Assembly: GCA_046343015.1 (NCBI GenBank)
Contig: JBKDOL010000068.1
Location: 59,569-123,568, forward strand
Direction: 5' to 3'
Source: BJ22 sp021298375
Lineage (GTDB): Bacteria > Planctomycetota > Planctomycetia > Pirellulales > Pirellulaceae
Length of the DNA: 64,000 bases
Shown here piece by piece: positions 26,747-36,700 of the stretch. Both the position numbers and the translations under genes were made by a program. How positions within the stretch are numbered: the first letter of the stretch is position 1; each line of letters begins with the position of its first letter. The notes beneath the pieces are model-generated. The model saw nothing but the letters and a program-made list of their open reading frames with translations, was not told the DNA's origin and searched no databases.

Positions 26747-28197
26747 GTCCCACTCACCGCCAACGCCGCGACCCGCTCCGGCGAACCGAGTTGCACCGCG
26801 CGGCTGCGGAACAGAAAGTCGATCAAATTCCCCTCGTGGGGCTGCAGCCAATTCAAACGGTTGGTGGCAATCGCTCCAATGTTCAGCCGATCAATGTTGT
26901 GAGCATCGACCAATTGGTCGATCCAGTTTTGGTCGTTCGTGATGGCTGTTCCGACCAGCGTCGGCCCCGCAGCGGAAATCATTTTTTGCTGCGGGCAATC
27001 GACTACGGTAGCCAGGGGAAACATGAATTCCTTGGAGGCGATGGCTCGCTCGGGGCTGTCGGCATGACAAATCACGGGACGGAGGTAGGAGCAACGCTCT
27101 CGTTCCACCAGTCGTGGACCGTAGTTCGCGGTGCAGTTCGTCACACCGGGCTCGCGCAAATCCTGTTCCAGCATCTTCCAGATGTTGGCTCCCAAGCCCG
27201 GCGTGGTGAACGCGGCCAAGCGGGCGTTGGGGTCCGTCGAAGGGAGCGCATCGATCGGCCCCAGTTCCCGAGCGAGCGCCTCTGCGATCTCCCGGCCGTG
27301 ACGCGGCGTGAAGATGGCGCTGGTGTTGATGCAGCTCCGACCACCATTGCTGGCGATACTCTCGACCATCAAGTCGAGATACTTCGGCCACTCATCCACA
27401 CAGTCTTCACCGAGGAAAATCTTGGAGAAACCGGGGCCGTGGACCTGAACTTGAGGATTCCCCGAATACTGGGCCACAGTTTGGGCGCTGCCAAAAATCA
27501 TGCTCCGGCGACAACCGCCGAGAATCGCCTGGCCGACATCGTGCCCGCCCGGATAAAGCGAAATCGCCTCGGCCGGGATCCCCGCCTTGATGAAAGCCGA
27601 GTTGAAGCGATAGGCCGTCCAGGGCTCCTGCGATCCGGGCTTGAGCACCAAACCCACCTGCAGCGGAATGACTGGCATCCAGAGGGTGTGCACGCCGGGC
27701 GAGTTATTGGGCAGAACGGCCCCCAGCACCGGGGTCTGCACCTGGTAGCTGACGACGACTCCCCGCTGCTCGATGCCATAACCGCGGGTCATGATGTCCA
27801 AGTCCAGCCCGCGGGTCAGGGCGTCGAGGATTTGCCGCATGTTGCGGAGGACAAAACAATTCTTCTGCATGTTGGAGCGACAAAGGTGCTCCGGCAAACC
27901 GGTCGAGGCCGACTGCTGGTGCACAAAGTCGGCCGGAGTCTGCAGACCGTTACCCAAAGGCAATGAGTCGTTTTCGAAGTAATCGGCAGCTTGCCCGACC
28001 CGCTCAATCAGTTCGTCGCAGGAAAACTGCCGCAGGACCTCTCGAGCCTTGTGAGCGTCGCGCAAGTCGCGACTGACGATTCCCCCACCGGCTTGGCCGA
28101 TTCGGGCAATCGGTTCACCGGTCTCAAAGTGAATGACTTCACTGGTCTCAAGCGATTCGTAGGGCTTGCCCCAGCGGATAACGGGAATGTCTAACAC
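26743..28197 (-). CDS. Aldehyde dehydrogenase-like (possible acyl-CoA reductase)
   Basis: A 484-residue member of the aldehyde dehydrogenase superfamily. The nucleotide-site lysine is in GLVLKPGSQEPWTAYR (about residue 186) and the catalytic Cys in GGRSCINTS (about 289). The usual upstream Glu motif (LELGG) is replaced by a diverged GPGFSKIFLG, as in enzymes that reduce acyl-CoA or acyl-phosphate rather than oxidise aldehydes. The true start is probably GTG 28197: GGAGAA lies seven bases upstream, and the TTG 15 bases earlier overlaps that site. With the alcohol dehydrogenase coupled behind it and an adenylating ligase ahead, a carboxylate reduction role is inferred. Confidence 0.82.
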   Translation of the reverse strand: MLDIPVIRWGKPYESLETSEVIHFETGEPIARIGQAGGGIVSRDLRDAHKAREVLRQFSCDELIERVGQAADYFENDSLPLGNGLQTPADFVHQQSASTGLPEHLCRSNMQKNCFVLRNMRQILDALTRGLDLDIMTRGYGIEQRGVVVSYQVQTPVLGAVLPNNSPGVHTLWMPVIPLQVGLVLKPGSQEPWTAYRFNSAFIKAGIPAEAISLYPGGHDVGQAILGGCRRSMIFGSAQTVAQYSGNPQVQVHGPGFSKIFLGEDCVDEWPKYLDLMVESIASNGGRSCINTSAIFTPRHGREIAEALARELGPIDALPSTDPNARLAAFTTPGLGANIWKMLEQDLREPGVTNCTANYGPRLVERERCSYLRPVICHADSPERAIASKEFMFPLATVVDCPQQKMISAAGPTLVGTAITNDQNWIDQLVDAHNIDRLNIGAIATNRLNWLQPHEGNLIDFLFRSRAVQLGSPERVAALAVSGT

Positions 28198-28503
28198 GTC
28201 GCAGTTCTCCAAAATTAAGAGACTCTCCGGCGGTCGGTTCAGGTCTGCACCTGACCGCCGCCGGGCATCTTACCACGAAGGGCCTGGCAATTATCAAGCA
28301 ATCAGTGCCAAAGAGGTCTCCCCCCTGACGCTCAGCTTGTTTGTTTTGATGTGGATCCGCTGACAGTCGTTGCCGGGCATTTTGCAGCGGCTCTTGGTCA
28401 GTGTTTGAGGTGGCTTGCCCTGCTTGCGGACTGGCGGTCACTGTTTGTCAGTCAACTTGCCCTCGTTCCGCAGTGCCCACCCAGCTTGCACTTCAACCGG
28501 TTC
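28198..28503. other. Gap between ligase and reductase genes
   Basis: A 306-base gap in an otherwise tight same-strand cluster. It may contain a second promoter for the five downstream genes or simply decayed sequence. I see no gene, RNA or terminator in it. Confidence 0.4.
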
Positions 28504-29625
28504 TCAATACACGCCGACGGTTGTGGCCGCGGCCAGTTCATGAAATGGCCGCACGCCGCTGACGCCGTCCCAGGGGTATTTCTCAAAGGGCATTTCGCGC
28601 TCGCCTTCATCCCGCTCCATGAAGCCCGGGACGAAGAACTCCTTGGTCAGCGTGGTCAACTTGACCCGCCCCGTTTCGCCATAGCCGACCACTCGGGAGT
28701 AGTCCTGGAAGTCCACGACTTGTGCCACCGCACGGGGCTGTGGTGCGTAATAAGAAATCTTGTACTTCTCTGCGGCGGACACCGGTTTGCTGCAAGCCAA
28801 CCCCATCAACGTGTTCCCGTAAGTTGGGGTCATATAGATGCCGCTGACCTCCGGTGGACCACCCAGTAACTCCTCGACGCAATATCGCGTCCATTGCGGA
28901 GTGAACTCCGTTCCACCTGAAAAGATCCCCGTGACCCCGAGCTCCCGCAGACTGGTTCCGCGATTTTCCAACTCCAGACAGAGCGAGTCGAGCAACTTGG
29001 GGGTGGCAAACATGCACTTGATGCTGTGACCTGCGGTCAAAATCGTGATTGCCTGGTCAATGCAGTGAGCCTTGTAGGCCTCGAGATGTTCCATCCAACC
29101 CTTTTTGATCAGTTTGATCACCCACCGCGGGTCAAGGTCGATGCAGAAACAGATCCCTCCGCGGTGCTGACAGAGGTGTTCCACCGCCAACCGCAATCGC
29201 CGCGGTCCGCTCGGGCCGAGCATCAACCAGTTTGCGTTGCGGGGAAAATACTGGTCAGGAAGCGTGTCGCTGAAGAGTTCGTAATCAATCCAGTGGTCCT
29301 CGACCACAACCCGGCTTTTGGGGATGCCCGTTGTCCCGCCGGTCTCAAAGACATAAGTCGGCTTGCCCTCATAAGCCTTGGGACGCCAGCGCTCCACCGG
29401 ACCACCCCGCAGCCACTCGTCTTCGAAGGCCGGAAACTTGTCGAGGTCGGCAAACGAATTGACTTCCTTGAGCGGGTCAAATTTCAGTTCCCGCTTTTTC
29501 TCCAGCCAAAACGGACAGCCGGTCGACGGGTGGAAGTGCCACTGCACCATTTCGTAGGTGTGTTGATCCAACTGGTCCTGAGCCGCCTTGACGAGGCTGG
29601 TCAAATCCACGGTCGTTGCCGTCAT
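28504..29625 (-). CDS. Adenylate-forming ligase, PaaK/LuxE-like
   Basis: A 373-residue member of the ANL-type adenylate-forming superfamily. The phosphate-binding loop is VFETGGTTGIPKSR near residues 93-105. Later FSGGTEFTPQW and IYMTPTYGNTLMG correspond to the adenylate-binding core, and VVGYGETGRVKLTTL to the hinge. It is shorter than phenylacetate-CoA ligase (about 430), and its size is close to LuxE acyl-protein synthetases. It would activate a carboxylic acid with ATP as acyl-AMP, then to a thioester. The start at MTATTVDLTS fits, but no ribosome site is seen. It is first in the cluster. Confidence 0.8.
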   Translation of the reverse strand: MTATTVDLTSLVKAAQDQLDQHTYEMVQWHFHPSTGCPFWLEKKRELKFDPLKEVNSFADLDKFPAFEDEWLRGGPVERWRPKAYEGKPTYVFETGGTTGIPKSRVVVEDHWIDYELFSDTLPDQYFPRNANWLMLGPSGPRRLRLAVEHLCQHRGGICFCIDLDPRWVIKLIKKGWMEHLEAYKAHCIDQAITILTAGHSIKCMFATPKLLDSLCLELENRGTSLRELGVTGIFSGGTEFTPQWTRYCVEELLGGPPEVSGIYMTPTYGNTLMGLACSKPVSAAEKYKISYYAPQPRAVAQVVDFQDYSRVVGYGETGRVKLTTLTKEFFVPGFMERDEGEREMPFEKYPWDGVSGVRPFHELAAATTVGVY

Positions 29626-30099
29626 AAGGGAGTGCCCCAGTAAAACAAGACTCGAAAAAAATGTCCCCGAGGGAAACGCGAGCGGGCTTTGGTTCCGCTC
29701 TGGCAGCACGATCACAGCCCTTAAATGGGCCCTGTCGAGGGAGTTGCGCACGGCAAACGTCCCGAGTCAGCCTGGTGCCCGGCCGCAAAGGCACGGGTCC
29801 GCTGTTTTGCCTTTGGCGAAACCGCAAACAGCCGGGAAAGTACACCGGAAATTATCCCCGATTGGCTCGAGGTTGTCGACAACGCCCCGCTGGGGCAAGA
29901 CCGCCTCCCCACGCAAGGGGCGGATCAAGCTCGAACCGCCGGCCGCCCGCTCCGCCTTCGGAAAAGCGACGACTCAGGCCTGGAGGCTGATTCGCAAAAT
30001 CACCGAGCAAGGCACACGCTCGGCGGTCAACTCCTCAGTCGCCGCCGCAGGGATAACCCAAAATCGGCGGAGCCTTGTCCGCCGAAGAGCAGGCTGCGA
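29626..30099. other. Gap upstream of the ligase gene
   Basis: A 474-base stretch between the RNase E/G stop and the ligase start. It presumably holds the promoter of the ligase cluster. No repeat, RNA or gene is recognised. Confidence 0.4.
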
Positions 30100-31695
30100 T
30101 CAGGTTGACTTGGGCAATCGAATTTCGTTGCCGAATTCATCCCGGCATTCCAGTTCGAGGTGTTCCGGAAACACGTTTTCGCTTCCCCGGATCTCGATTC
30201 GGATCTTGCCGTCACTCTCGAGCAGGCCAATTTCGCGACGCTTCTGGTTATTCAGGTAAGAAGCGACCTTCTCATGCACCCGCAGCGTCGCGACCTTGCA
30301 GCGCGGCTGTTGCGTGGCGAGCATCAGCATCCGAATCACATCGAGGGCCATCGTCTCTTCGGTCTTCACGACTCCGCGACCACCGCAGCAGGGACAATCG
30401 CTGTACGTGCTCTTTTTCAGACTCGGCCGAATCCGCTGCCGAGTCATCTCGATCAGTCCGAAGGGGCTGGTCCGCAAAATCTTGGTGCGGGCCCGATCCC
30501 GTTTCATCGCGTCCCGGAGAGCGTGTTCCACACCGCGGCGATGGCGCTCTTTTCGCATGTCGATGAAGTCATTGACAATCACGCCACCAAGGTCGCGCAA
30601 CCGCAACTGCCGCGAGATCTCGCGGGCCGCGGCCATGTTCAACCGATAGGCGTTCTCTTCAGCCGAGTCATCGACCCGGAAATTGCCGCTGTTGACGTCA
30701 ATCGCGACCAGAGCCTCCGTCTGGTCGATCACGATCGAACCGCCCTCGGGGAGCGGGACTTCGCGCCGATTGATCTTGGCAATCTCTTCTTCCAGCCGAT
30801 ACTTGTGAAACAGCGGGTCTTTGCCCTGATAGAGCTGCAGGCAATTGACCTGCCGGGGCATCACCAACTTGAGGAATTCCTTGGCCCGGTTGTAGGCTTC
30901 CTCACCATCGACGATGATCGAGTCGATGTCGGAGGTCACGATGTCGCGAATTGTGCGGATGATGATGTCGCTCTCTTCGTAGACATCACAGGGGCCGGGA
31001 GTTCCTTTGGCCCGTTTGGCGATCGCCTTCCAGAGCCGCAAAAGATAAGCCAGATCGCGGGAGAGTTCGCGGCGACTGCGGCCTGCGCCGGCCGTTCGCA
31101 CAATGAAACCGAGTCCCTTGGGGGGCTTGAGTTCGAACAGGTACTCCTTCAGTTTTCGCCGCTCGACTTCGTCTTCAATTTTTCGCGAGACACCGACGCG
31201 TCCCAAGGCCGGCATCAGCACGACATATCGGCCCGGGATGCTGATGTAGGTCGAGAGAGTCGGCCCCTTGTTGCCGATCCCTTCCTTGATCACCTGCACG
31301 AGGACTTCGTCACCGCGTTGGAAGACGTCCTGAATGGGTGGTTTGACTCGCGGGCGGAAGCCGCCAAAATCTGGGCCGCGGCGCCGATTTCGGGGCTGGG
31401 ACCGACGGGCAGCCTCTTCCTGTTCGGCCAATTCCTCGGGGTCGATCCCCGCCTGTCGGTAGTACTGGGGCTCGACGTCACTGATGTGGAGAAAGCCGTT
31501 GCGCCCCACGCCGAAATCGACAAAGGCAGCCTGAATTGCCGGCTCGAGATTGACAATCTTGCCTTTGTAGATGTTACCGGCGTAGTTGTCCTGACTGGCC
31601 CGCTCCATGTAGAGCTCTTCCAGCCGTCCATCTTCGACGATTGCAATGCGGACTTCTTCCGATTGCGCCGCATTGATCAACATTTCACGTTTCAT
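30100..31695 (-). CDS. rng: Ribonuclease E/G
   Basis: A 531-residue endoribonuclease of the RNase E/G family for rRNA maturation and mRNA turnover. It has an S1 domain (about residues 35-150: NIYKGKIVNLEPAIQAAFVD) carrying a basic insertion of about 35 residues with RRRGPDF. The catalytic Asp residues are in LVAIDVNSG and IVNDFIDM, and the zinc-link CPCCGGRG is near 440. There is no long C-terminal degradosome scaffold, so it resembles RNase G or a compact RNase E. The start at MKREMLINAAQ is chosen; MLINAAQ at 31683 is possible. It is downstream of ptsN and HPr, same strand, after a 517-base gap. Confidence 0.94.
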   Translation of the reverse strand: MKREMLINAAQSEEVRIAIVEDGRLEELYMERASQDNYAGNIYKGKIVNLEPAIQAAFVDFGVGRNGFLHISDVEPQYYRQAGIDPEELAEQEEAARRSQPRNRRRGPDFGGFRPRVKPPIQDVFQRGDEVLVQVIKEGIGNKGPTLSTYISIPGRYVVLMPALGRVGVSRKIEDEVERRKLKEYLFELKPPKGLGFIVRTAGAGRSRRELSRDLAYLLRLWKAIAKRAKGTPGPCDVYEESDIIIRTIRDIVTSDIDSIIVDGEEAYNRAKEFLKLVMPRQVNCLQLYQGKDPLFHKYRLEEEIAKINRREVPLPEGGSIVIDQTEALVAIDVNSGNFRVDDSAEENAYRLNMAAAREISRQLRLRDLGGVIVNDFIDMRKERHRRGVEHALRDAMKRDRARTKILRTSPFGLIEMTRQRIRPSLKKSTYSDCPCCGGRGVVKTEETMALDVIRMLMLATQQPRCKVATLRVHEKVASYLNNQKRREIGLLESDGKIRIEIRGSENVFPEHLELECRDEFGNEIRLPKST

Positions 31696-32212
31696 TTTGG
31701 TCTGTTCGTTTGTAGCGGATGCCGATGGCCTCCGCGGAGGGATTCCTTGATCCGAAAGAACAGACTGGATGGCTGAGTTGCTGCTTCGATTCGTGATCTG
31801 GCCCGGGCCAGGAGCCCAACCGGCCGGACTTGGTACCCAACCGGCGGGGCCAGCGGCGGACCAGTTCGCGGCTCGCTCTGTGCGACCTCGCGTGGCCAGC
31901 AAACAGGCCCCTCAATCCGGCCTTGCTCGCACCGTTTCCGCTGATGTCAGCACGGGCAGTAGCGGCAGGTCGCCGGCAGGCCGATACTTCCCGGCCGGGA
32001 AGTGCATCGCCAAGCCCAAGCGTTGTTCGCCCAAGCGTTGTTCGCCCGAGCAGCATTGGCTGGTGAGGCGAGCACTTTCGCCCGTCGCCGGCCAAACCTG
32101 GCATTCGCTTCCCTCGATCGCAACTCATTTTACGTCTCACACGGGCCACCCAGCCCGAACGGGTAGTGACGCGGGTTGCCTGGACTGGGCGTTCGATTGG
32201 CAGAGACAGCGA
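31696..32212. other. Gap between HPr and RNase E/G genes
   Basis: A 517-base region with a two-copy 15-bp repeat at 32018-32047. No gene is supported. Its length suggests that rng has its own promoter and perhaps a long leader, as autoregulated RNase E genes do; no leader fold was identified. Confidence 0.4.
32018..32047. repeat. Tandem repeat, 2 x 15 bp
   Basis: AAGCGTTGTTCGCCC at 32018-32032 and again at 32033-32047, perfect, with a partial third copy (GAGC) following. Non-coding. Confidence 0.9.
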
Positions 32213-32524
32213 TTAGAAATGCGATGCTTCCGCTTCGGTTTTTCCCGATTCATCCGGGAAACCGGAAGTGACGAGCTGCACCAGCTCCGCCACCGCAGCC
32301 TCGGCGTCAGGGCCTGTTGCCTCCACGGCAACCTGGCTTCCCTGTGTCGCGCCCAAGGTCAGAATCGAGAGAACACTCTTCCCATCGATTCGCATGTCAT
32401 CCTTGACCACTTCAATCCGGCTGGAAAACCTGGAAGCCATCTCGGCAAACAGGTAGGCGGGGCGCATGTGCAGCCCCTGGGGATTGATGATGGTGATCGT
32501 AGCCGACTGTTTTTCTTCTGTCAT
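32213..32524 (-). CDS. ptsH: HPr-family phosphocarrier
   Basis: A 103-residue small phosphocarrier. His19 in INPQGLHMRPA is the histidine phosphorylated by PTS enzyme I, and Ser50 in DGKSVLSI matches the regulatory serine of HPr(Ser). The fold elements AVEATGPDAEAAVAELVQLV are typical. The C-terminal 15 residues form an acidic tail. It lies 29 bp after ptsN, so it most likely serves a regulatory phosphorelay rather than sugar uptake; no enzyme I or IIBC gene is in the window. The ATG at 32524 lacks a good ribosome site, and a TTG 18 bases earlier is the alternative. Confidence 0.9.
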   Translation of the reverse strand: MTEEKQSATITIINPQGLHMRPAYLFAEMASRFSSRIEVVKDDMRIDGKSVLSILTLGATQGSQVAVEATGPDAEAAVAELVQLVTSGFPDESGKTEAEASHF

Positions 32525-32553
32525 CGAACTCGCAGGAGGCAATCCGCTGATTT

Positions 32554-33030
32554 TCAGGAAACAAACTGGTTGTTGTCAGCTTCTTCCAGAATCTGACGAA
32601 CATCATTTGCCGTCTTGGATTGCTTCAAGAAACGGCAGAACGTGTCGTCCTGGAGCTGCTTGGAAATGTTCTCCAACGCTCGCAGATGGTCGCCGGGTCG
32701 ATCCGGCGGTGAAATCAGCAGAAAAAACAGCTGGACTTTTTCGCCGTCGAGGCTCTGAAAATCGACGCCCTGACGGCTCACGCCGACAGTGCCCACGGGC
32801 TGGCCGACACTCGAGTGCTTGGTGTGGGGAACCGCAATTCCTCGCCCAATCCCGGTGCTTCCCAACTCCTCCCGTTTCATAATCGCCTGGACAATCGGCT
32901 CTTCCTGTTCAGCCGTCAGTGAGCCCGATGCAATCAAGGAATGAATCAACTCCCGAATGACGCCCTCTTTCGTGGTGGCATCGAGGTCAACCTTGATCGC
33001 CTCAGACTTGACAAAGTTACAAAATTTCAT
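32554..33030 (-). CDS. ptsN: PTS EIIA (PtsN/fructose-type) regulatory protein
   Basis: A 158-residue EIIA domain of the nitrogen/fructose family. The phosphorylated histidine is His69 in RGIAVPHTKHSS, preceded by KREELGSTGIG, which is invariant in the family. VQLFFLLISPPDRPGDHLRALENISKQL follows in conserved order. There is no transport domain, so it is a stand-alone regulator receiving phosphate from HPr. The start at 33030 has GGGGAA upstream. It is first in a ptsN-HPr pair ahead of RNase E/G. Confidence 0.9.
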   Translation of the reverse strand: MKFCNFVKSEAIKVDLDATTKEGVIRELIHSLIASGSLTAEQEEPIVQAIMKREELGSTGIGRGIAVPHTKHSSVGQPVGTVGVSRQGVDFQSLDGEKVQLFFLLISPPDRPGDHLRALENISKQLQDDTFCRFLKQSKTANDVRQILEEADNNQFVS

Positions 33031-33702
33031 GGATGTTCCCCAACTGGTTATGCAACACCGGCCCTTTGATTTTCAGACGCTCCAGTTCTGCGGATAGCTC
33101 CCTGGTGTTATTTCAGGAGCAGTCTCCCCATAAAGCGTCAGCCCAAGGGCTGGTCATGGTTTGTATTGGTCGATTGTCTTCGCGCCGCTTTCGCGTGGTT
33201 TCATCGCTTTCGCCGGACCATCGCTTTGGCAGTCTTATCGAGTTAGCCAGTCAACGGACCCAAAGCAGTTGGGTTCCGGTCGCCCCACTCCTGATAAGCC
33301 CTCCGAGGCCGACTGTCGCAAGCTCCCGCAACGATTCTTCGGGGAAGCTCATCTGGCAAATTCGTTCCAGCGTCAGCTAAGTCGTTTCTGAGGGGAAGTT
33401 CCTTCCCGCGCGGAGCTTTCATCCCATGGGCGGACAGTCCCCCAGCAGCCGGTCCCCCAGCTGCCAGTCCCCCAGCAGCCGGTCCTCGCACCGCAATCGG
33501 TCCCCGGGCAGCCGGTGGCTGCGGAGATCGACGCGAAGATGGTCGAAATTGTAACCCTTGGGACGAATCGGGACAAATCCCTATTTGAGCGGAAGCTGGG
33601 AAAGTTGGCCAAATTTCCGTCAAACAGTCGGCTCTGGGAGGTTGGCAAACTGTGCCGCTGCAAAGAGTTTGCCTCGGGCCACGAACCCCACATCCGGCGA
33701 TG
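33031..33702. other. Gap with a three-copy 15-bp repeat
   Basis: A 672-base gap between the BNR gene and ptsN (both minus). It contains the repeat at 33437-33481 and a promoter region for ptsN that I could not resolve. A frame crossing the repeat yields Ala/Gly-rich sequence with no start signal and is not called. Confidence 0.45.
33437..33481. repeat. Tandem repeat, 3 x 15 bp
   Basis: GTCCCCCAGCAGCCG, GTCCCCCAGCTGCCA and GTCCCCCAGCAGCCG head to tail, with a decayed fourth copy starting at 33482. Same period as the arrays at 14430, 32018 and 52921, but an unrelated unit. Confidence 0.93.
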
Positions 33703-36700
33703 CTACTTCCCTCCGGCAAAGATTGCGGGGACTTCCAGCTCCCGGGCCCGCTGATTCAATTCCGCCAAGCGGGGGCCGAGCAAAACCTCCAGTTGCTTCA
33801 GTTGGCCATCAATCAGCGCCGTCACTTCGTCCCGAACAGCGGTCGCCTGACTGGTCGGACGATTGTCGCCATCGCTGACGACACTCACCAGTCCCGAAAG
33901 TCGATTGTTGAGCTTAATCGGATAATTCAACGGGTCCTGACCGCTGCGGTTCTGCACCTGATAAAGCTCCTGCTCGATTCCCGTCAGTTCTCCGACCAGC
34001 TGGTCGATCGCTTCGCCCAGAGTCCGGAACTTTTCGTCAGCACCGATTCTCTGCTTCAGCCCCTGCAATTGACTGCGGACATCGCGGAGCCTCTTGATCG
34101 ACCGATGGGTCTCACTAAGCTTGTCGCGAACGGCGATCAGAAAATCGAATTGGGCGCGAATATCTTCGACTCCGGCGGCAGAGCGCGGGTCCTTGAGAAT
34201 CTCGAATTCGCCGGTCTGAACCTGCTCCCCAACGGTCAGCTGAACCTTGTAAACACCGGGCGCTGCCAGTGGTCCTTGAGTCCCGCCACCCCAGAGGATC
34301 AAACCGTCAAAAGTCTCGGCCGCGTCATAACGCAAGTTCCAAGCGAGGACGTTCAGGCCGGGTTTGACTCCCAGCTGCTTCTCGCCTGCGGCTGGTTGGG
34401 TGCTGTAGGTGTTGACTGGGCGACCGGCGTAATCGGTGATTGCAAGTGTCACTCGCGGTGCCTTGGCCGGAGCGAATTCTCCCAGCACAAATCGCAGCGG
34501 AATTTCGGCGCGGAGATTGGCTCCGGCGGTCGCGCTGGCGCGACCGGCTCCGCCATCCATGCGGTACACCGGGCGCGAGCCGAGCAAATGCGGCTGGCCG
34601 TCAAACCAGGCCGGGTCCCAGGTCCGAAGCAGAGTCAGGTCATCGAGCGCCCAGAAAGACCGCCCTTGGGTGGCAACGATCAAATCACCATCCTTGATGG
34701 TCAAATCGGTAACCGGCACCAGCGGCAGATTGTTCTGGAACCGACGCCAGCTGTTGCCGTCATCGTAAGACAGGTACATCCCGTTTTCAGTGCCCGCGAA
34801 AAGCAGCCCCCGGCGGACCGGATCTGCCCGGACCACTCGGGTAAAGTCTTCGCGGCCAATTCCCGTGACAAGCTTGGTCCAGGTTTTGCCAAAGTCGGTC
34901 GTGCGGAACAGATAGGGCCGGAAGTCATCGGACTTGTAACAGGTCGCGGCGACATACAGACCGCCCGGCTCAAACGGATGCGCTTCGATGCTGTTAATCT
35001 GGGCCCAGTTCGGCAAATCGGGAGGCGTGACGTTGGTCCAGGTCTGCCCGGCATCCCGCGTCACATGCAACAGGCCGTCGTCGCTGCCAGTCCAGATGAC
35101 TCCTTGTTCCAGCGCGGATTCGGCCACGGCAAAGATTGTGCAGTAGTATTCAACCCCAGTATTATCTTTGGTGATCGGCCCGCCGGACGGTCCCATCTTG
35201 GACGGATCATTCCGCGTCAGGTCGCCGCTGATTTGCGTCCAGCTTTGCCCCTCGTCGGTGGTTTTGAAGAGCGCGTTGCCCGCAGCGTAAAGCGTTTGCG
35301 GGTCGTGACGCGAGAAGAGTATCGGGAAGTTCCATTGAAAGCGGAACTTGATGTCCCGCGCGCCGTAGCCCATCGGGTTGTCCGGCCAGACGTTGACCGT
35401 GCGGCTTTCGCCGGTCTGGTGATTGATGCGGGTCAGATAACCGCCGTAGGAACCGCCGTAAACAATTTCGGGATTCTTCGGGTCGGGAGCGATGTGTCCA
35501 CTCTCGCCACCGGCGGTCTGCTCCCAACTTCGCTCATCCAGAAACCCGCCACTCGATCGATGCGAAAGACGCACGGTCGAATTGTCCTGCTGGGCTCCGT
35601 AAATCCGGTAGGGAAAATGATTGTCCGCAACGACCCGGTAGAACTGGGCAGTCGGCTGGTTCTCATAAGTCGAAAACGTCGCCCCGCGATTGAACGAGAC
35701 CTGGGCTCCGCCATCATCGCCAACAATCATCCGATCGGGATCGGCCGGGTCAATCCAGAGGTCATGGTGATCGCCGTGGGGCGTACTGATCGAGTTGAAC
35801 TTCTTTCCGCCGTCTTCCGACCGCCAGAACTCGACGTTCACGACGTACACTTCCTCGCGATCTTTCGGTCCGGCATAGACGCGCGAGTAGTACCAGGCTC
35901 GTTGCCGCAGATTGCGATCGTCATTGATCCGCTGCCAGGTCGCGCCCGCGTCATCGCTGCGAAATAGCCCGCCGTCGTCGGCTTCGATGATCGCCCAAAC
36001 CCGGTTGGAGTCGACTGGGGAAACTGCGACGCCGATAATTCCCAACGTACCACCCGGTAGTCCCGGACGGCGCGAAATTTCCTCCCACGTATCTCCACCA
36101 TCGGAACTCTTCCAGAGGCCGGAGCCGGGGCCGCCGCTCTCCAGGCTGTAGGGCGTCCGCAGGACCCGCCAGGTGGAAGCGTACAGCACCCGGGGATTGC
36201 TGGGATCAATGATCAGGTCGCAAGCGCCAACTTCGTCATTGACATACAGAACCTTTTCCCAAGTTGCGCCGCCATCGCGGGAGCGAAACACGCCGCGCTC
36301 GCGGTTGGGACCGTACAGGTGCCCCAGCGCGGCGACGTAGACGAGATTGGGATCCTTGGGGTGAACGCGGATCCGAGGAATGTGTCGGGAGTCCTCCAGC
36401 CCGATCGCTTTCCAGGTCTTGCCGCCATCGATCGATTTCCACATCCCTTGTCCGCTGGAGACATTTCCGCGGACGGTCACCTCGCCACCGCCGACGTAGA
36501 GGATATTGGGGTCTGAAGGGGCGGCAGCAACCGCTCCGATCGAGCCACCAAAGTAACCATCGCTAATGTTCCGCCAGGTCGTGCCGCCATCGTCCGTCCG
36601 CCAAACGCCGCCACCCGTTGTTCCCATGTAATACGTCTGCGGCTGGCCGATTACCCCCTCAACCGCCGCCGACCGACCACCCCGAAACGGTCCCAGCAAG

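Noticed and set aside
26743..29625. Bioluminescence (luxCDE-type) operon
   Set aside because: The ligase and reductase are only broadly similar in role to LuxE and LuxC; no luciferase or LuxD gene is present, and an iron alcohol dehydrogenase is coupled instead.
33243..33719. Minus-strand frame of 158 codons between BNR and ptsN genes
   Set aside because: Composition is dominated by the 15-bp repeat (Ala/Gly-rich) and random flanks, with no start signal; it also overlaps the end of the BNR gene.
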